DNA of 64,000 nt from Massilia sp. UMI-21 (GCA_015277795.1 CP063848.1:124001-188000); one strand, 5' to 3'. Counted from the first letter of the stretch, positions 44,918 through 55,001 are shown. The notes: generated by a model from the sequence alone, not told the origin. Numbers and translations are program-made.

Positions 44918-45232
44918 ATGAGCGACGTTCAAACCTGGATCAAAGACACCGTGACCAACACCCCGGTCGTGCTGTTCATGAAGGGAACCGCCCAGTTCCC
45001 GCAATGCGGTTTCTCGGGCCGCGCCATCCAGATCCTGAAGGCCTGCGGCGTCGAGAACATCGCCACCGTCAACGTCCTGGAAGACGCGGAAGTCCGCCAG
45101 GGCATCAAGGATTACTCGAACTGGCCGACCATCCCGCAACTGTACGTGCGCGGCGAATTCGTCGGCGGCTCCGACATCATGAACGAGATGTTCGAATCGG
45201 GCGAACTGCAGACCCTGCTGAAGAACGGCTGA
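44918..45232 (+). CDS. grxD: Monothiol glutaredoxin Grx4
   Basis: 104 residues. CGFS active site at residues 30-33, WPTIPQLYV (cis-Pro glutathione site) and GGSDIMNEM, as in Grx4/Grx5. Carries a 2Fe-2S cluster with glutathione and delivers it in Fe-S assembly and iron sensing. Four bases before ubiX, so one operon. Confidence 0.96.
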   Translation: MSDVQTWIKDTVTNTPVVLFMKGTAQFPQCGFSGRAIQILKACGVENIATVNVLEDAEVRQGIKDYSNWPTIPQLYVRGEFVGGSDIMNEMFESGELQTLLKNG

Positions 45233-45236
45233 TCGC

Positions 45237-45845
45237 ATGAACGGCCGCCCGCGCGGTGACGCCCTCCGCCGGATCATCGTCGCCATCACCGGCGCGACCG
45301 GCGCAGTCTATGGCGTGCAACTGCTGCGGCGACTGCACGCGACCCCCGGCGTCGAGACCCACCTGGTGGTGTCCGACGCCGCTTCCCTCACCCTGCACCA
45401 GGAACTCGGCCTGCAGCGGCGCGACGCCGAGGCGCTGGCCCACGTCGTCCATCGCAACCGCGATATCGGCGCCTCGATCGCCAGCGGCTCGTTCCAGACC
45501 GACGGCATGGTGATCGCGCCCTGTTCGATGAAGACGCTGGCGGCCGTCGCCCACGGGCTGTCGGACAACCTGGTCACGCGTGCCGCGGACGTGATGCTGA
45601 AGGAAAGGCGCAGGCTGGTGCTGATGGTGCGCGAAACGCCGTTCAACCTGGCGCACCTGCGCAACATGACCGCCGTGACGGAGATGGGCGGCATCGTGTT
45701 CCCGCCCTTGCCGAGCTTCTACCACCGTCCTGCAACGATCGAAGAGATGGTCGAGCACACCGTCGACCGGGCGGTCGACCTGCTCGGGCTCGACAACGCC
45801 CAGGCCCCCAGATGGGGCGGCATGAAAGACACGCAGGGTTCGTAA
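45237..45845 (+). CDS. ubiX: Flavin prenyltransferase UbiX
   Basis: 202 residues. Makes prenylated FMN for the UbiD decarboxylase of ubiquinone synthesis. N-terminal IIVAITGATGAVYGVQLL (Rossmann-like FMN site), APCSMKTLAA and RETPFNLAHLRNM are the family's conserved blocks. Starts four bases after grxD. The C-terminal ~15 residues are a variable tail. Confidence 0.95.
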   Translation: MNGRPRGDALRRIIVAITGATGAVYGVQLLRRLHATPGVETHLVVSDAASLTLHQELGLQRRDAEALAHVVHRNRDIGASIASGSFQTDGMVIAPCSMKTLAAVAHGLSDNLVTRAADVMLKERRRLVLMVRETPFNLAHLRNMTAVTEMGGIVFPPLPSFYHRPATIEEMVEHTVDRAVDLLGLDNAQAPRWGGMKDTQGS

Positions 45846-45857
45846 ACCCCAGTCTTG

Positions 45858-46031
45858 TCAGCGCTTGTCGCCGTCGAAGGGCTCGTCGGCCTTCTTCGCC
45901 TCGCGCGCTTCCTCGAGCATCCGCCGCCGGGCATTGCGTTGTCGCATTACCTCGGCATGACGCGCCGCCGTCATCGGCGGGGCGGTCATCAGTTCCTTGA
46001 GCTGGGCGGTGTTGGCGTAGTTGTTTCGCAT
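45858..46031 (-). CDS. Small basic protein, 57 residues
   Basis: ATG at 46029-46031 with AAGGAG ten bases upstream; stop TGA at 45858-45860, convergent with ubiX. The protein (MRNNYANTAQLKELMTAPPM at its start) is rich in Arg, Ala and Glu, has an ARHAEVMRQRNARRRMLEEA helix and ends in an acidic-basic tail; it is soluble and probably helical. No known family recognised. Codon use matches neighbours, so it is likely real despite its size. Confidence 0.6.
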   Translation of the reverse strand: MRNNYANTAQLKELMTAPPMTAARHAEVMRQRNARRRMLEEAREAKKADEPFDGDKR

Positions 46032-46148
46032 ACGGCTGCTGCTCCTTGACGTGACCTTGTGGCGGCGGATCCGCTCGCCACAAACCGATTATGACCCAGC
46101 TGCGGACGTTTGTGCGTCCCGGCAGTCACGAAAAGTGCAATTGCGAAA

Positions 46149-46562
46149 CTATTTTTGCTCGGGCTTCTGGTGGTTCATCCGCACGAGCATGCGGATGAAT
46201 TCACGGGCGAGCTGGCGGTGGTGTTCATCCAGGCGCTGCAGGTCGGCAATCAGCTTGACGTCGGCGGATTCGAAGCGGGCGCTGCCGCCATTGGTGTCGG
46301 TAGCGGCATGTTCGGCGCCTCCGAAGCGCAGCCAATCGGCGGGCACGCCCAGCCACTGGGCAATCATGCGCAGCTTTTCCTGGGTCGGAATGGCTTCGCC
46401 CACCAACCACTTGCGCGCGGCATGGACGGTGATCGGGCGGCCTTCGAAACGGATATTGAATTCCCTGGCGAGGCGGGTCGGGCTATCGGGCGAGTAGTGG
46501 GCGTTCTTCAGCGCCTGTTGCAGGCGCTCACTGAAGCTCTCCCGTTCATTGGTCGAATTCAT
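46149..46562 (-). CDS. HTH transcriptional regulator, phage-CI-like
   Basis: 137 residues from ATG 46560-46562 (MNSTNERESF); the frame opens further up, but that part reads as leader sequence. The helix-turn-helix core spans about residues 10-75: FSERLQQALKNAH, HAARKWLVGEAIPTQEKLRM, IAQWLGVPADWLRFG, an arrangement shared with many XRE-like single-domain regulators. The C-terminal helical part (DLQRLDEHHRQLAREFIRML) may dimerise. Target unknown; autoregulation is possible. The 250 bases upstream hold no other gene. Confidence 0.85.
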   Translation of the reverse strand: MNSTNERESFSERLQQALKNAHYSPDSPTRLAREFNIRFEGRPITVHAARKWLVGEAIPTQEKLRMIAQWLGVPADWLRFGGAEHAATDTNGGSARFESADVKLIADLQRLDEHHRQLAREFIRMLVRMNHQKPEQK

Positions 46563-46815
46563 TGCAATACTTACTATGGTGTGCGGACGGCCGGCTTTCT
46601 GCTGCTGAGAAGCCTCGCGAACAATCATACCCTTAAAAAGTAACAAAGATGTGATTATTTAATAGAATTTGCGTCAGTTATTGTCTGCAAAAATTTCCGC
46701 CGCTGGGATGGATGAGGCTAAATATCTATCCTAACGGAAAGATTATGACATTGCCGCACGATTGCGCGCAACAAATATACCTGGGCGGCGGCCGCCACCG
46801 CCGCTTCCAGGCCCA

Positions 46816-47868
46816 TCAGGCCAGGCGAAAGCGGATGATCCCGTCGCTGTCTTTCGAGCGCCGCAACAGGCCGTCGCGCCATAGTTTATGCAGGTGGGCC
46901 AGCGCCTCGCCCAGAGCGAAACTGAGCTGGTGGGCGTCGAGCTGGCGGCGGAACATCAGGGGCACGATGTCGACCGCCGATTTCGGCTCGGCACAGGCCG
47001 CCAGGACTTCCGCGAGACGCGCCGTATGGTGATCATGCAGTTGCGCAATACGGGTATGCAGGCCGCGAAAAGGTTTACCGTGCGACGGCAATACAAGAGT
47101 ATCTTCAGGCAAGTTTGTGAACTTTTTCAGCGATTCCAGATAAAGCTCGAGCGGGTTGCCTTCCGGCTCGACTGCGAATACCGATACGTTGGTCGAAATG
47201 CGCGGCAATACCATGTCGCCGGAAATCAGGATATTCAGTGCTTCCGAATACAGCGAGGCGTGCTCGGGCGAATGGCCGAAACCGGTGATCACGCGCCAGG
47301 ACGCGCCGCCGACCTCGACCGAGTCGCCATCGCGCAGGCGGGTATAGGCTTCCGGCACCGCAGGCACCAGCGAGGGATAGTAATTGCGGCGGCTGCGCAT
47401 CTGTTCCAGCATGTCCGGGTCCACCAGGCCATGGCGCTCGAAATGCGGGATCGCCGAAGGACCGTCGACACCCGGCAGCGCCGCCGCCATCATGCGGGCG
47501 AAGGCAAACTCCCCGGCCGTGGTCCAGAACGGGATGTCGAAGCGGCTGCTCAGCCAGCCGGACAGGCCGACGTGGTCCGGGTGGCAATGGGTCGCGAACA
47601 CGCGCAGCAGCGGCGCGCCCTGCAGGCGCCTGGCGAGCACTTCCTCCCAGGCCGCGCGGGTGGCCTCGGTAGCGGCGCCGCAATCGACCACGCTCCAGCC
47701 CGCTTGCCCCTCCTGCTCGTCGCGCAGCAGCCAAAGGTTGATGTGGTCGAGGGCGAAGGGCAGCGGCATGCGGATCCAGGTCAGACCAGGCGCCAGTTCG
47801 TGCATCTCCCCCGGCGCGGGGATCGTGTCGCCAAAAGGATAATGCAATTGGGCTTCGAGCGGGTTCAT
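46816..47868 (-). CDS. MBL-fold metallo-hydrolase
   Basis: 350 residues. Metal motif HCHPDH at residues 94-99 (HxHxDH), preceded by VVDCGAATEAT, followed by GHSPEHASLYS and ISGDMVLPRIS, with the last His in PSHGKPFRG. The C-terminal ~100 residues form the winged-helix-like tail typical of the lactamase_B plus BLACT_WH architecture. Substrate unknown; relatives act as thioesterases or nucleic-acid hydrolases. Divergent from the MerR regulator gene, so the control region at 47869-48007 is shared. Confidence 0.88.
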   Translation of the reverse strand: MNPLEAQLHYPFGDTIPAPGEMHELAPGLTWIRMPLPFALDHINLWLLRDEQEGQAGWSVVDCGAATEATRAAWEEVLARRLQGAPLLRVFATHCHPDHVGLSGWLSSRFDIPFWTTAGEFAFARMMAAALPGVDGPSAIPHFERHGLVDPDMLEQMRSRRNYYPSLVPAVPEAYTRLRDGDSVEVGGASWRVITGFGHSPEHASLYSEALNILISGDMVLPRISTNVSVFAVEPEGNPLELYLESLKKFTNLPEDTLVLPSHGKPFRGLHTRIAQLHDHHTARLAEVLAACAEPKSAVDIVPLMFRRQLDAHQLSFALGEALAHLHKLWRDGLLRRSKDSDGIIRFRLA

Positions 47869-47911
47869 GGAAAACTTTCGTGTTCGTCGACAGGCGGGCG
47901 CGCTACAATGC

Positions 47912-47931
47912 CGTTAACGTTAACGTAAACG
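47912..47931. promoter_or_regulatory. LiuR-like operator upstream of merR-type gene
   Basis: CGTTAACGTTAACGTAAACG, a near-perfect palindrome. Its TTAACGT core recurs in the site before the isovaleryl-CoA dehydrogenase gene. Such TTAACGTTAA-like sites are the known LiuR motif in beta- and gammaproteobacteria. It fits autoregulation and may also touch the divergent MBL gene. Confidence 0.7.
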
Positions 47932-48007
47932 GAAATGCGCAGGCATCGATTGTAAGCGATTCCCTGCCTTGCTTTCCTTGTCCAGGCTTTCCTTCACCCC
48001 TAGCACC

Positions 48008-48409
48008 ATGGTTACCTACACCATCGCCGAACTGGCCCGTGAATTCGACATTACCGCCCGCGCCATCCGCTTTTACGAGGACCAGGGGCTGCTCAGCCCC
48101 AAGCGCGAAGGCGTGGGCGGGCGCAACCGCGTCTACACCCCGCGCGACCGCACCCGCCTGAAGCTGACCCTGCGCGGCAAGCGCCTCGGCCTGACATTGT
48201 CGGAAATTAAAAGCATCGTCGACATGTACGAGTCGCCGCGCGACACCGTCGCCCAGATCGACCGCTTCCTCGGCGTGCTGGCCCACCAGCGCGTGACCCT
48301 GGAACAGCAGCGCGCCGACATCGAGATGGCGCTCGAAGAGATTTCCGCCCACGAAGAAGAATGCCGCCGCCTGCTGGCCGAAAGCGCCGAGAGCAAGGAC
48401 GCGGCCTGA
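48008..48409 (+). CDS. liuR: MerR-family regulator of branched-chain amino acid degradation (LiuR-like)
   Basis: 133 residues from ATG 48008 ([20 protein letters not shown]); thirteen in-frame codons before it lack a ribosome site. N-terminal MerR winged helix ([20 protein letters not shown]), then a dimerisation coiled coil ([33 protein letters not shown]). LiuR represses leucine/isovalerate genes until acyl-CoAs bind. Adjacent liuA and matching palindromes at 47912 and 48451 support that role. Confidence 0.85.
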   Translation: MVTYTIAELAREFDITARAIRFYEDQGLLSPKREGVGGRNRVYTPRDRTRLKLTLRGKRLGLTLSEIKSIVDMYESPRDTVAQIDRFLGVLAHQRVTLEQQRADIEMALEEISAHEEECRRLLAESAESKDAA

Positions 48410-48414
48410 AGCAC

Positions 48415-48440
48415 CGGGAGGCCAGGACCTCCCGTTTTTT
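48415..48440 (+). terminator. Terminator after liuR
   Basis: CGGGAGG, short loop, CCTCCCG followed by six T residues, six bases past the stop. Confidence 0.85.
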
Positions 48441-48450
48441 CGCCATCTGG

Positions 48451-48471
48451 TTGACGTTTACGTTAACGTAA
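48451..48471. promoter_or_regulatory. LiuR-like operator before isovaleryl-CoA dehydrogenase
   Basis: TTGACGTTTACGTTAACGTA with palindromic TTACGTTAACGTAA core, 60 bases before liuA's start; paired with 47912. Confidence 0.75.
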
Positions 48472-48530
48472 GAGGCGAGTATGATTCATCCTTAAATTTT
48501 GCCCAACCACCGTTCACCGTGAGGACGACC

Positions 48531-49715
48531 ATGCTGCATCTCCCAGGCCTGACCTTTGACCATGGCGAAGACATCGCCGCGCTGCGCGAAGCCGTACAAC
48601 AGTTCGCGGAAGCCGAAATCGCACCGCGCGCTGCCGAGATCGATCGCACCGACCAGTTCCCGATGGACCTGTGGAAGAAAATGGGCGAGCTCGGCCTGCT
48701 GGGCATCACCGTCAGCGAGGAATACGGCGGCGCCAACATGGGCTACCTGGCGCACATCGTCGCCATGGAAGAAATCTCGCGCGCCTCGGCCTCGGTCGGC
48801 CTGTCCTACGGCGCCCACTCGAACCTGTGCGTCAACCAGATCAAGCGCAACGGCAACGAAGAGCAGAAGCGCAAGTACCTGCCCAAGCTGATCTCGGGCG
48901 AGCACGTCGGTGCGCTGGCCATGTCCGAGCCGAACGCCGGTTCCGACGTCGTCAGCATGAAGCTCAAGGCCGAACTGAAGGGCGACCGCTACGTGCTGAA
49001 CGGCACCAAGATGTGGATCACCAACGGCCCGGACGCCGACACCCTGGTGGTGTACGCCAAGACCGACCTCGAGGCCGGCCCGCGCGGCATGACCGCCTTC
49101 CTGATCGAAAAAGGCTTCAAGGGCTTCTCGATCGCGCAGAAGCTCGACAAGCTGGGCATGCGCGGCTCGCACACCGGCGAACTGGTGTTCCAGGATTGCG
49201 AAGTGCCGCTCGAGAACGTGCTGGGCGGCGTCGGCAAGGGCGTCAATGTGCTGATGTCGGGCCTGGACTTCGAGCGCACCGTGCTGTCGGGCGGTCCGCT
49301 GGGCATCATGTCGGCCTGCATGGACGCAGTGGTCCCCTACATCCACGAGCGCAAGCAGTTCGGCCAGGCGATCGGTGAATTCCAGCTGATGCAGGGCAAG
49401 ATCGCCGACATGTATTCGACCATGATGGCGTGCCGCGCCTACGTGTACGCCGTGGGCCAGGCCTGCGACCGCGCCACCACGCCGGAAGCGGTGCGCGCCC
49501 TGCGCAAGGACGCCGCCGGCGCCATCCTGTACAGCGCCGAAAAGGCCACCTGGATGGCCGGCGAGGCGATCCAGACCCTGGGCGGCAACGGCTACATCAA
49601 CGAATACCCGGTCGGCCGCCTGTGGCGCGACGCCAAGCTGTACGAGATCGGCGCCGGCACCAGCGAAATCCGCCGCATGCTGATCGGCCGCGAGCTGTTC
49701 GGCGAGACGATGTAA
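48531..49715 (+). CDS. liuA: Isovaleryl-CoA dehydrogenase
   Basis: 394 residues from ATG 48531, with GAGG upstream; a GTG four codons earlier is the alternative. Oxidises isovaleryl-CoA to 3-methylcrotonyl-CoA in leucine breakdown, passing electrons to ETF. Acyl-CoA dehydrogenase N-terminal, middle ([11 protein letters not shown]) and C-terminal domains; the general base Glu lies in [15 protein letters not shown], the position found in isovaleryl-CoA and long-chain members rather than in short-chain ones; [17 protein letters not shown] and [11 protein letters not shown] complete the FAD site. Controlled by the LiuR site just upstream. liuB, C and D are not in the window. Confidence 0.93.
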   Translation: MLHLPGLTFDHGEDIAALREAVQQFAEAEIAPRAAEIDRTDQFPMDLWKKMGELGLLGITVSEEYGGANMGYLAHIVAMEEISRASASVGLSYGAHSNLCVNQIKRNGNEEQKRKYLPKLISGEHVGALAMSEPNAGSDVVSMKLKAELKGDRYVLNGTKMWITNGPDADTLVVYAKTDLEAGPRGMTAFLIEKGFKGFSIAQKLDKLGMRGSHTGELVFQDCEVPLENVLGGVGKGVNVLMSGLDFERTVLSGGPLGIMSACMDAVVPYIHERKQFGQAIGEFQLMQGKIADMYSTMMACRAYVYAVGQACDRATTPEAVRALRKDAAGAILYSAEKATWMAGEAIQTLGGNGYINEYPVGRLWRDAKLYEIGAGTSEIRRMLIGRELFGETM

Positions 49716-49740
49716 GGCAGCTTAATGGCGGATGCCGTTT

Positions 49741-49841
49741 GTAGGGTGGGCGGGTTCTCCGCCCACGCGTTCAAATACAGCAAGCAGACCGTTTAGGCTG
49801 GCACTGGTTGAACGCGTGGGCGGGAGACCCGCCCACCCTAC
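49741..49841. repeat. GTAGGGTGG-type palindromic repeat, copy 2
   Basis: GTAGGGTGGGCGGGTTCTCC, inner CCCACGCGTTCAA, 35-base loop, then TTGAACGCGTGGGCGGG and CCCGCCCACCCTAC: two GC-rich hairpins arranged as one long inverted repeat between liuA and aceK. Confidence 0.85.
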
Positions 49842-49885
49842 CTTGCAATAGAATATCTGCTTATCCAGGCCGCGCGAGACGAACG

Positions 49886-51688
49886 ATGACCCAGCAAGCG
49901 TTCCCCAAACTGCTGTCTTCCCAGATCGCCTTCGACATCGCGCGCACCATCCTGGACGGCTTCGACAAGCATTACCGCCTGTTCCGCCAGGCCAGCCAGG
50001 GAGCACGGCGCCATTTCGAGAATGCCGACTGGGCCACCGCCCAGGAAGCCGCGCGCGAACGCATCGACTACTACGACCGGCGCGTGCAGGAATGCGTCCA
50101 CGTCCTGCAGGACAGCTACCAGCCCGAAGAACTGCTGGACCCGGTCTGGCGCGAAACCAAGCTGCACTACATCGGGCTGCTGGCGGGCCACAAGCAGCCG
50201 GAACTGGCCGAGACCTTCTTCAACTCGGTCAGCTGTATCATCCTGCACCGCAGCTATTACCATAACGACTACATCTTCGTACGCCCGGTGATCTCCACCG
50301 AGTACATCGAGACCGACGAGCCGCAGCCGACCTACCGCGTCTATTACCCGGCCGCCGACGGCCTGCGCGTCGCCCTGCGCCGCGTGCTGACCAACTTCCA
50401 GTTCGCCGTCCCCTTCGCCGACCTCGACCGCGACATCGCGCACGTCGAGGCGCGCATGGTCGAGGCCTTCGGGCTGGCGCGTGCGGAACCGAATTTGCAA
50501 TTGCAGGTGCTGTCCAGCCCCTTCTTTCGCAACAAGGGCGCCTACATCGTCGGCCGCGTCATCAACGGCCCGCGCGACTACCCGTTCGTGATCCCGGTGC
50601 TGCACGACCGCCAGGGGCGACTGGTGCTGGACACGGTGCTGCTCGAGGTCTACCACATCACCCTGTTGTTCAGCTTTACGCGTGCCTACTTTTTGGTCGA
50701 CATGGAAGTACCCTCGGCCTACGTCGGTTTCTTGCGCAGCCTGATGCCGCGCAAGCCGCGCAGCGAGATCTATACCGTGCTGGGCCTGCAGAAGCAGGGC
50801 AAGACCCTGTTCTACCGCGACTTCCTGCAGCACCTGAAGCACAGCTCCGACCTGTTCCGGATGGCGCCCGGCATCCGCGGCCTGGTGATGCTGGTGTTCG
50901 AGCTGCCGTCCTTCCCGTATGTATTCAAGGTGATCAAGGACTTCTATCCGCCGCCCAAGGACACCACGCGCGCGCAGGTCAAGGAAAAATACCTGCTGGT
51001 GAAGCACCACGACCGCGTCGGGCGCATGGCCGACACGCTCGAGTATTCCGACGTCGCCTTCCCGCTGGCGCGCTTTTCCGAGGAACTGCTGGCCGAGCTG
51101 AAGCAGTTCGCGCCCTCGCTGGTCGAGATCGAAGGCGAGCGCATCATCGTGCGCCACCTCTACATCGAGCGCCGCATGGTGCCGCTGAATATCTACCTGC
51201 TTGACGCCCAGGCGGCCGGCGACGAGGAACGCATCGAGCACAGCGTGATCGAATACGGCAATGCGATCAAGGACCTGGTGGCCGCGAATATCTTCCCGGG
51301 CGACATGCTGTATAAAAATTTCGGCGTCACGCGCCATGGCCGCGTGGTGTTCTATGATTACGACGAGATCGAGTACCTCACCGACTGCAACTTCCGCGAC
51401 ATCCCGGAAGCGCGCAACGAAGAGGACGAGATGGCCTCGGAACCCTGGTACCCGATCGGCAAGCACGACGTCTTCCCGGAACAATTCGGCCGCTTCCTCC
51501 TTGGAAATCCGAGCATCCGGCGCTACTTTATGCAATACCACGCGGAACTGTTGACCCGCGCCTACTGGCAATCCCACAAGGACCGCATCCTGGCGGGCGT
51601 CGTCGACGACGTCTTCCCCTACCCGCAGCAGATTCGTTTCTGTCACCAAGCACATCCCCCCACTTTGGAGAACCTACACCATGAATGA
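49886..51688 (+). CDS. aceK: Isocitrate dehydrogenase kinase/phosphatase
   Basis: 600 residues from ATG 49886; the frame opens 26 codons earlier inside the repeat. Phosphorylates and dephosphorylates isocitrate dehydrogenase to switch carbon toward the glyoxylate shunt. Conserved blocks are present: [19 protein letters not shown], the ATP-site region [16 protein letters not shown], and [20 protein letters not shown] (kinase-like loop). Its last eight bases overlap the thiolase start. Not next to aceA/aceB here, which is less common than the enteric arrangement. Confidence 0.96.
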   Translation: MTQQAFPKLLSSQIAFDIARTILDGFDKHYRLFRQASQGARRHFENADWATAQEAARERIDYYDRRVQECVHVLQDSYQPEELLDPVWRETKLHYIGLLAGHKQPELAETFFNSVSCIILHRSYYHNDYIFVRPVISTEYIETDEPQPTYRVYYPAADGLRVALRRVLTNFQFAVPFADLDRDIAHVEARMVEAFGLARAEPNLQLQVLSSPFFRNKGAYIVGRVINGPRDYPFVIPVLHDRQGRLVLDTVLLEVYHITLLFSFTRAYFLVDMEVPSAYVGFLRSLMPRKPRSEIYTVLGLQKQGKTLFYRDFLQHLKHSSDLFRMAPGIRGLVMLVFELPSFPYVFKVIKDFYPPPKDTTRAQVKEKYLLVKHHDRVGRMADTLEYSDVAFPLARFSEELLAELKQFAPSLVEIEGERIIVRHLYIERRMVPLNIYLLDAQAAGDEERIEHSVIEYGNAIKDLVAANIFPGDMLYKNFGVTRHGRVVFYDYDEIEYLTDCNFRDIPEARNEEDEMASEPWYPIGKHDVFPEQFGRFLLGNPSIRRYFMQYHAELLTRAYWQSHKDRILAGVVDDVFPYPQQIRFCHQAHPPTLENLHHE

Positions 51689-52880
51689 TCCAGTCGTTAT
51701 CGTTGGCGCCGCCCGTACCCCGATGGGCGCCTTCCAGGGCGATTTTTCGTCGAAGACGGCGAGCGACCTCGGCGCGGTGGCGATCAAGGCCGCGGTGGAG
51801 CGCGCCGGCGTCGATGCCAACAGCGTCGAGCACGTCTACTTCGGCAACTGCCTGATGGCCGGCCAGGGCCAGGCCCCGGCGCGCCAGGCGCTGATCAAGG
51901 CCGGCCTGCCGCTGTCGACCGGCGCCGTGACCCTCTCGAAGATGTGCGGCTCGGCGATGCAGGCCGCGATCTTCGCGCATGACCAGCTGGTGGCCGGCAG
52001 CGCCGACATCGTCGTCGCGGGCGGCATGGAGTCGATGACCAACGCGCCCTACCTGATCCCGAAGGCGCGCGGCGGCTACCGCATCGGCCATGGCATCATG
52101 TTCGACCACATGATGCTCGACGGCCTGGAAGACGCCTACTCGCGCAACGAGAAGACCGGCGAAGGCCGCTCGATGGGCACCTTTGCCGAAGAGTGCGTGG
52201 CCACTTACCAGTTCACCCGCGAAGAGCAGGACAACTTCGCGATCGAATCGGTCAAGCGCGCCCAAGCCGCCAACAACGAAGGCTGGTTCAACTGGGAAGT
52301 CGCGCCGGTCTCGGTCGCCACCCGCACCGGCGAGCTGCTGATCGAGAAGGACGAAGGCCCGATGAAGGCCAAGGTCGACAAGATCCCGTCGCTCAGGCCG
52401 GCCTTCAAGAAGGACGGCACCGTGACCGCCGCCTCGTCCTCGTCGATCAACGACGGCGCCGCGGCCCTGGTCATGATGCGCGAATCGAAGGCCAAGGAAC
52501 TGGGCTTGACCCCGATCGCGCGCGTGCTCGGCCACGCCACCCACGCACAGGAACCGAACCTGTTCACCACCGCCCCGATCGGCGCGATGCAGAAGCTGTT
52601 CAAGAAGACCGGCTGGCAGCCTTCCGATGTCGACCTGTTCGAGATCAACGAAGCCTTTGCCGCGGTGCCGATGGCCGCCATGCGCGAGCTCGACATCCCG
52701 CACAACAAGGTCAACATCCACGGCGGCGCCTGCGCCCTGGGCCACCCGATCGGCGCTTCGGGCGCGCGCATCATCGTGACCCTGCTGGGCGCGCTCAAGC
52801 GCACCGGCGGCAAGCGCGGCGTGGCTTCGCTGTGCATCGGCGGCGGTGAAGCCACCGCGATGGCGATCGAATTGGTGTAA
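51681..52880 (+). CDS. Acetyl-CoA C-acyltransferase (thiolase)
   Basis: 399 residues. Thiolase with nucleophile Cys89 in [15 protein letters not shown] (about 335), [16 protein letters not shown] (His) and the second Cys in SLCIGGGEA. Condenses or cleaves acetyl-CoA and acyl-CoA in fatty-acid, ketone-body or PHB metabolism; similar to AtoB/PhaA-type enzymes but the exact chain length preference cannot be told. The start ATG lies within the end of aceK (8-base overlap), so translation is coupled. Confidence 0.93.
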   Translation: MNDPVVIVGAARTPMGAFQGDFSSKTASDLGAVAIKAAVERAGVDANSVEHVYFGNCLMAGQGQAPARQALIKAGLPLSTGAVTLSKMCGSAMQAAIFAHDQLVAGSADIVVAGGMESMTNAPYLIPKARGGYRIGHGIMFDHMMLDGLEDAYSRNEKTGEGRSMGTFAEECVATYQFTREEQDNFAIESVKRAQAANNEGWFNWEVAPVSVATRTGELLIEKDEGPMKAKVDKIPSLRPAFKKDGTVTAASSSSINDGAAALVMMRESKAKELGLTPIARVLGHATHAQEPNLFTTAPIGAMQKLFKKTGWQPSDVDLFEINEAFAAVPMAAMRELDIPHNKVNIHGGACALGHPIGASGARIIVTLLGALKRTGGKRGVASLCIGGGEATAMAIELV

Positions 52881-52960
52881 TACAAACCGTGGTTAATGCC
52901 GGTAATTTTGGCCGCGTTATTTGACCGCGTTATTTGACCGCATCAATCACGAATTGGATA

Positions 52961-53064
52961 CGTAGGGTGGTCGGGTCCTCCCGACCGCGCGTTCAGGCAC
53001 CGCATGCGTTGTCGATATGCCGGGTATAGTTGAACGCGCGGTCGGCAAAGCCGACCACCCTACG
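52961..53064. repeat. GTAGGGTGG-type palindromic repeat, copy 3
   Basis: CGTAGGGTGGTCGGGTCCTC, CCGACCGCGCGTTCA, spacer, TTGAACGCGCGGTCGGCAAA and GCCGACCACCCTACG: a long imperfect palindrome with the same outer ends as copy 2. It ends 11 bases before the SDR start. Confidence 0.85.
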
Positions 53065-53075
53065 AGGAGACTGAC

Positions 53076-53744
53076 ATGCCCACTGCTTTGATCCTCGGCG
53101 CCTCGCGCGGCATCGGCCACGAGATGGTGCGCCAATACCGCGCCGACGGCTGGCGCGTGATCGCCACCGCCCGCAAGCAGCAAGATTGCGACGAACTGGC
53201 ACACATGGGCGCGACCGCCCACCAGCTCGACGTCACCAGCGCCGATTCGATCGCCGCGCTGGGCTGGCGGCTCGACGACGAAAAGATCGACCTGGCCTGG
53301 CTGGTGGCCGGCGTCTACGGTCCGCGCGGCTCCGGCTTCCCGACCGGCCCCGAGTTCGACACCGTCATGCACACCAACGTGCTGGCGGCGATGCGCCTGA
53401 TTCCCATTGTCGGCCCGCTGCTGGCCGATACCCGCGGCAAGCTGGCGGTGCTGTCGTCCAAAATGGGCTCGATCGGCGCGCGCAGCGCCACCGAAGGCAG
53501 CCTGTACCGCGCCAGCAAGGCCGCGCTCAACTCGGTGCTGAAGGACGCCTCCATCACCTACGGCGCGCAGGGCGTCACCTGCGTGTCCTTCCATCCGGGC
53601 TGGGTCCAGACCGACATGGGCGGTGCCAGCGCCCCCCTCACGGTGGAGCACAGCGTGCGCGACCTGCGCGCCACCCTCGACCGGCTCGATGCCTCCAGCA
53701 ACGGCGCCTTCCTGGACCACGACGGCACCCCGATTCCCTGGTAA
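53076..53744 (+). CDS. SDR family oxidoreductase
   Basis: 222 residues. Rossmann cofactor motif LGASRGIG at the start, LDVTSADS (Asp of the cofactor site), MHTNVLAAMRL (Asn), catalytic Ser in LSSKMGS and YRASK (Tyr/Lys pair). An NAD(P)-dependent short-chain dehydrogenase, substrate unknown. Located in a fatty-acid or branched-chain degradation neighbourhood, 31 bases before an acyl-CoA dehydrogenase. Confidence 0.9.
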   Translation: MPTALILGASRGIGHEMVRQYRADGWRVIATARKQQDCDELAHMGATAHQLDVTSADSIAALGWRLDDEKIDLAWLVAGVYGPRGSGFPTGPEFDTVMHTNVLAAMRLIPIVGPLLADTRGKLAVLSSKMGSIGARSATEGSLYRASKAALNSVLKDASITYGAQGVTCVSFHPGWVQTDMGGASAPLTVEHSVRDLRATLDRLDASSNGAFLDHDGTPIPW

Positions 53745-53775
53745 GCCGACCACACACGACAAGATACGAGACACG

Positions 53776-54903
53776 ATGATACTGAGCGAAGAACACCAGA
53801 TGATCCGCGACGCCCTCCGCAGCTACGCGCAGGAGCGCCTGGCCCCGCAAGCCGCACGCTGGGACCGCGAGCACTATTTTCCGAAGGACGAGCTGAAGGA
53901 ACTGGCCGGGCTGGGCGCCTTCGGCGTCGCGGTGCCGGAGCAGTACGGCGGCGCGGGCCTCGACTACGTGTCGCTGGCGCTGGTGCTGGAAGAGATCGCA
54001 GCCGGCGACGGCGGCACCTCGACCATCATTTCGGTCAACAACTGCCCGGTCTGCTCGATCGCCATGATGTATGCGAACGAGGAGCAAAAACAGCGCTACC
54101 TCCGTCCGCTGGCCCAGGGCGAGATGCTGGGCGCCTTCGCCCTCACCGAACCGCACACCGGCAGCGACGCCGCGGCCCTGCGCACCACGGCGGTGAAGGA
54201 CGGCGACCACTACGTCATCAACGGCACCAAGCAGTTCATCACCAGCGGCAAATACGGCGACGTCGCCATCGTCATGGCGGTCACGGACAAGGCGGCCGGC
54301 AAGAAGGGCATCAGCGCGTTCTGGGTAGAGACCAATATGCCCGGCTACATCGTCGCCGGCCTGGAACAGAAGATGGGCCAGCATTCTTCGGACACCGCCC
54401 AGATCGTGTTCGACAACTGCCGCGTCCCGGCCAGTAACCTGATCGGCGAAGAAGGCATGGGCTACAAGATCGCCCTGTCGGGCCTGGAGGGTGGCCGCAT
54501 CGGCATCGCCTCGCAGTCGGTCGGCATGGCGCGCGCGGCGTATGAAGCGGCCCTGGCCTATGCGAAAGAGCGCGAGAGTTTCGGCAAGCCGATCTTCGAA
54601 CACCAGTCGGTGCAATTCCGCCTGGCCGAGATGGCGATGCAGATCGAGGCCGCGCGCCAGCTGATCCTGCATGCGGCCTCGATGAAGGACGCGGGCCTGC
54701 CCTGCCTGAAGGAAGCCGCGATGGCCAAGCTGTTCGCCTCCGAGATGGCCGAGCGCGTGGTCTCCAGCGCCATGCAAGTGTTCGGCGGCTACGGCTACGT
54801 GGCCGACTTCCCGGTCGAGCGCATCTACCGGGACGTGCGCGTATGCCAGATCTACGAAGGCACCAGCGACATCCAGAAGATCCTGATCGCGCGGGCATTG
54901 TGA
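53776..54903 (+). CDS. Acyl-CoA dehydrogenase, short/branched chain type
   Basis: 375 residues from ATG 53776 (MILSEEHQMIRDALRSYA). All three domains are present: ALTEPHTGSDAAAL (FAD/middle), GYKIALSGLEGGRIGIASQS, and QIYEGTSDIQKILIAR, where the Glu is in the position of the catalytic base in short-chain members. MQVFGGYGYVADFPVERIYR is the signature 2 block. Feeds electrons to ETF. Acyl group uncertain; possibly 2-methylbutyryl/isobutyryl-CoA in this setting (inference). Confidence 0.93.
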   Translation: MILSEEHQMIRDALRSYAQERLAPQAARWDREHYFPKDELKELAGLGAFGVAVPEQYGGAGLDYVSLALVLEEIAAGDGGTSTIISVNNCPVCSIAMMYANEEQKQRYLRPLAQGEMLGAFALTEPHTGSDAAALRTTAVKDGDHYVINGTKQFITSGKYGDVAIVMAVTDKAAGKKGISAFWVETNMPGYIVAGLEQKMGQHSSDTAQIVFDNCRVPASNLIGEEGMGYKIALSGLEGGRIGIASQSVGMARAAYEAALAYAKERESFGKPIFEHQSVQFRLAEMAMQIEAARQLILHAASMKDAGLPCLKEAAMAKLFASEMAERVVSSAMQVFGGYGYVADFPVERIYRDVRVCQIYEGTSDIQKILIARAL

Positions 54904-55001
54904 TCTCTGTCCAGACCGCCACGGCCGGCGATGCGCGAGCGGTCACCGGTTGGCGCGTTGTCGATGAGCTTGCGGCTTTAACCGCAAGCCGCCAGTGCTC
55001 C

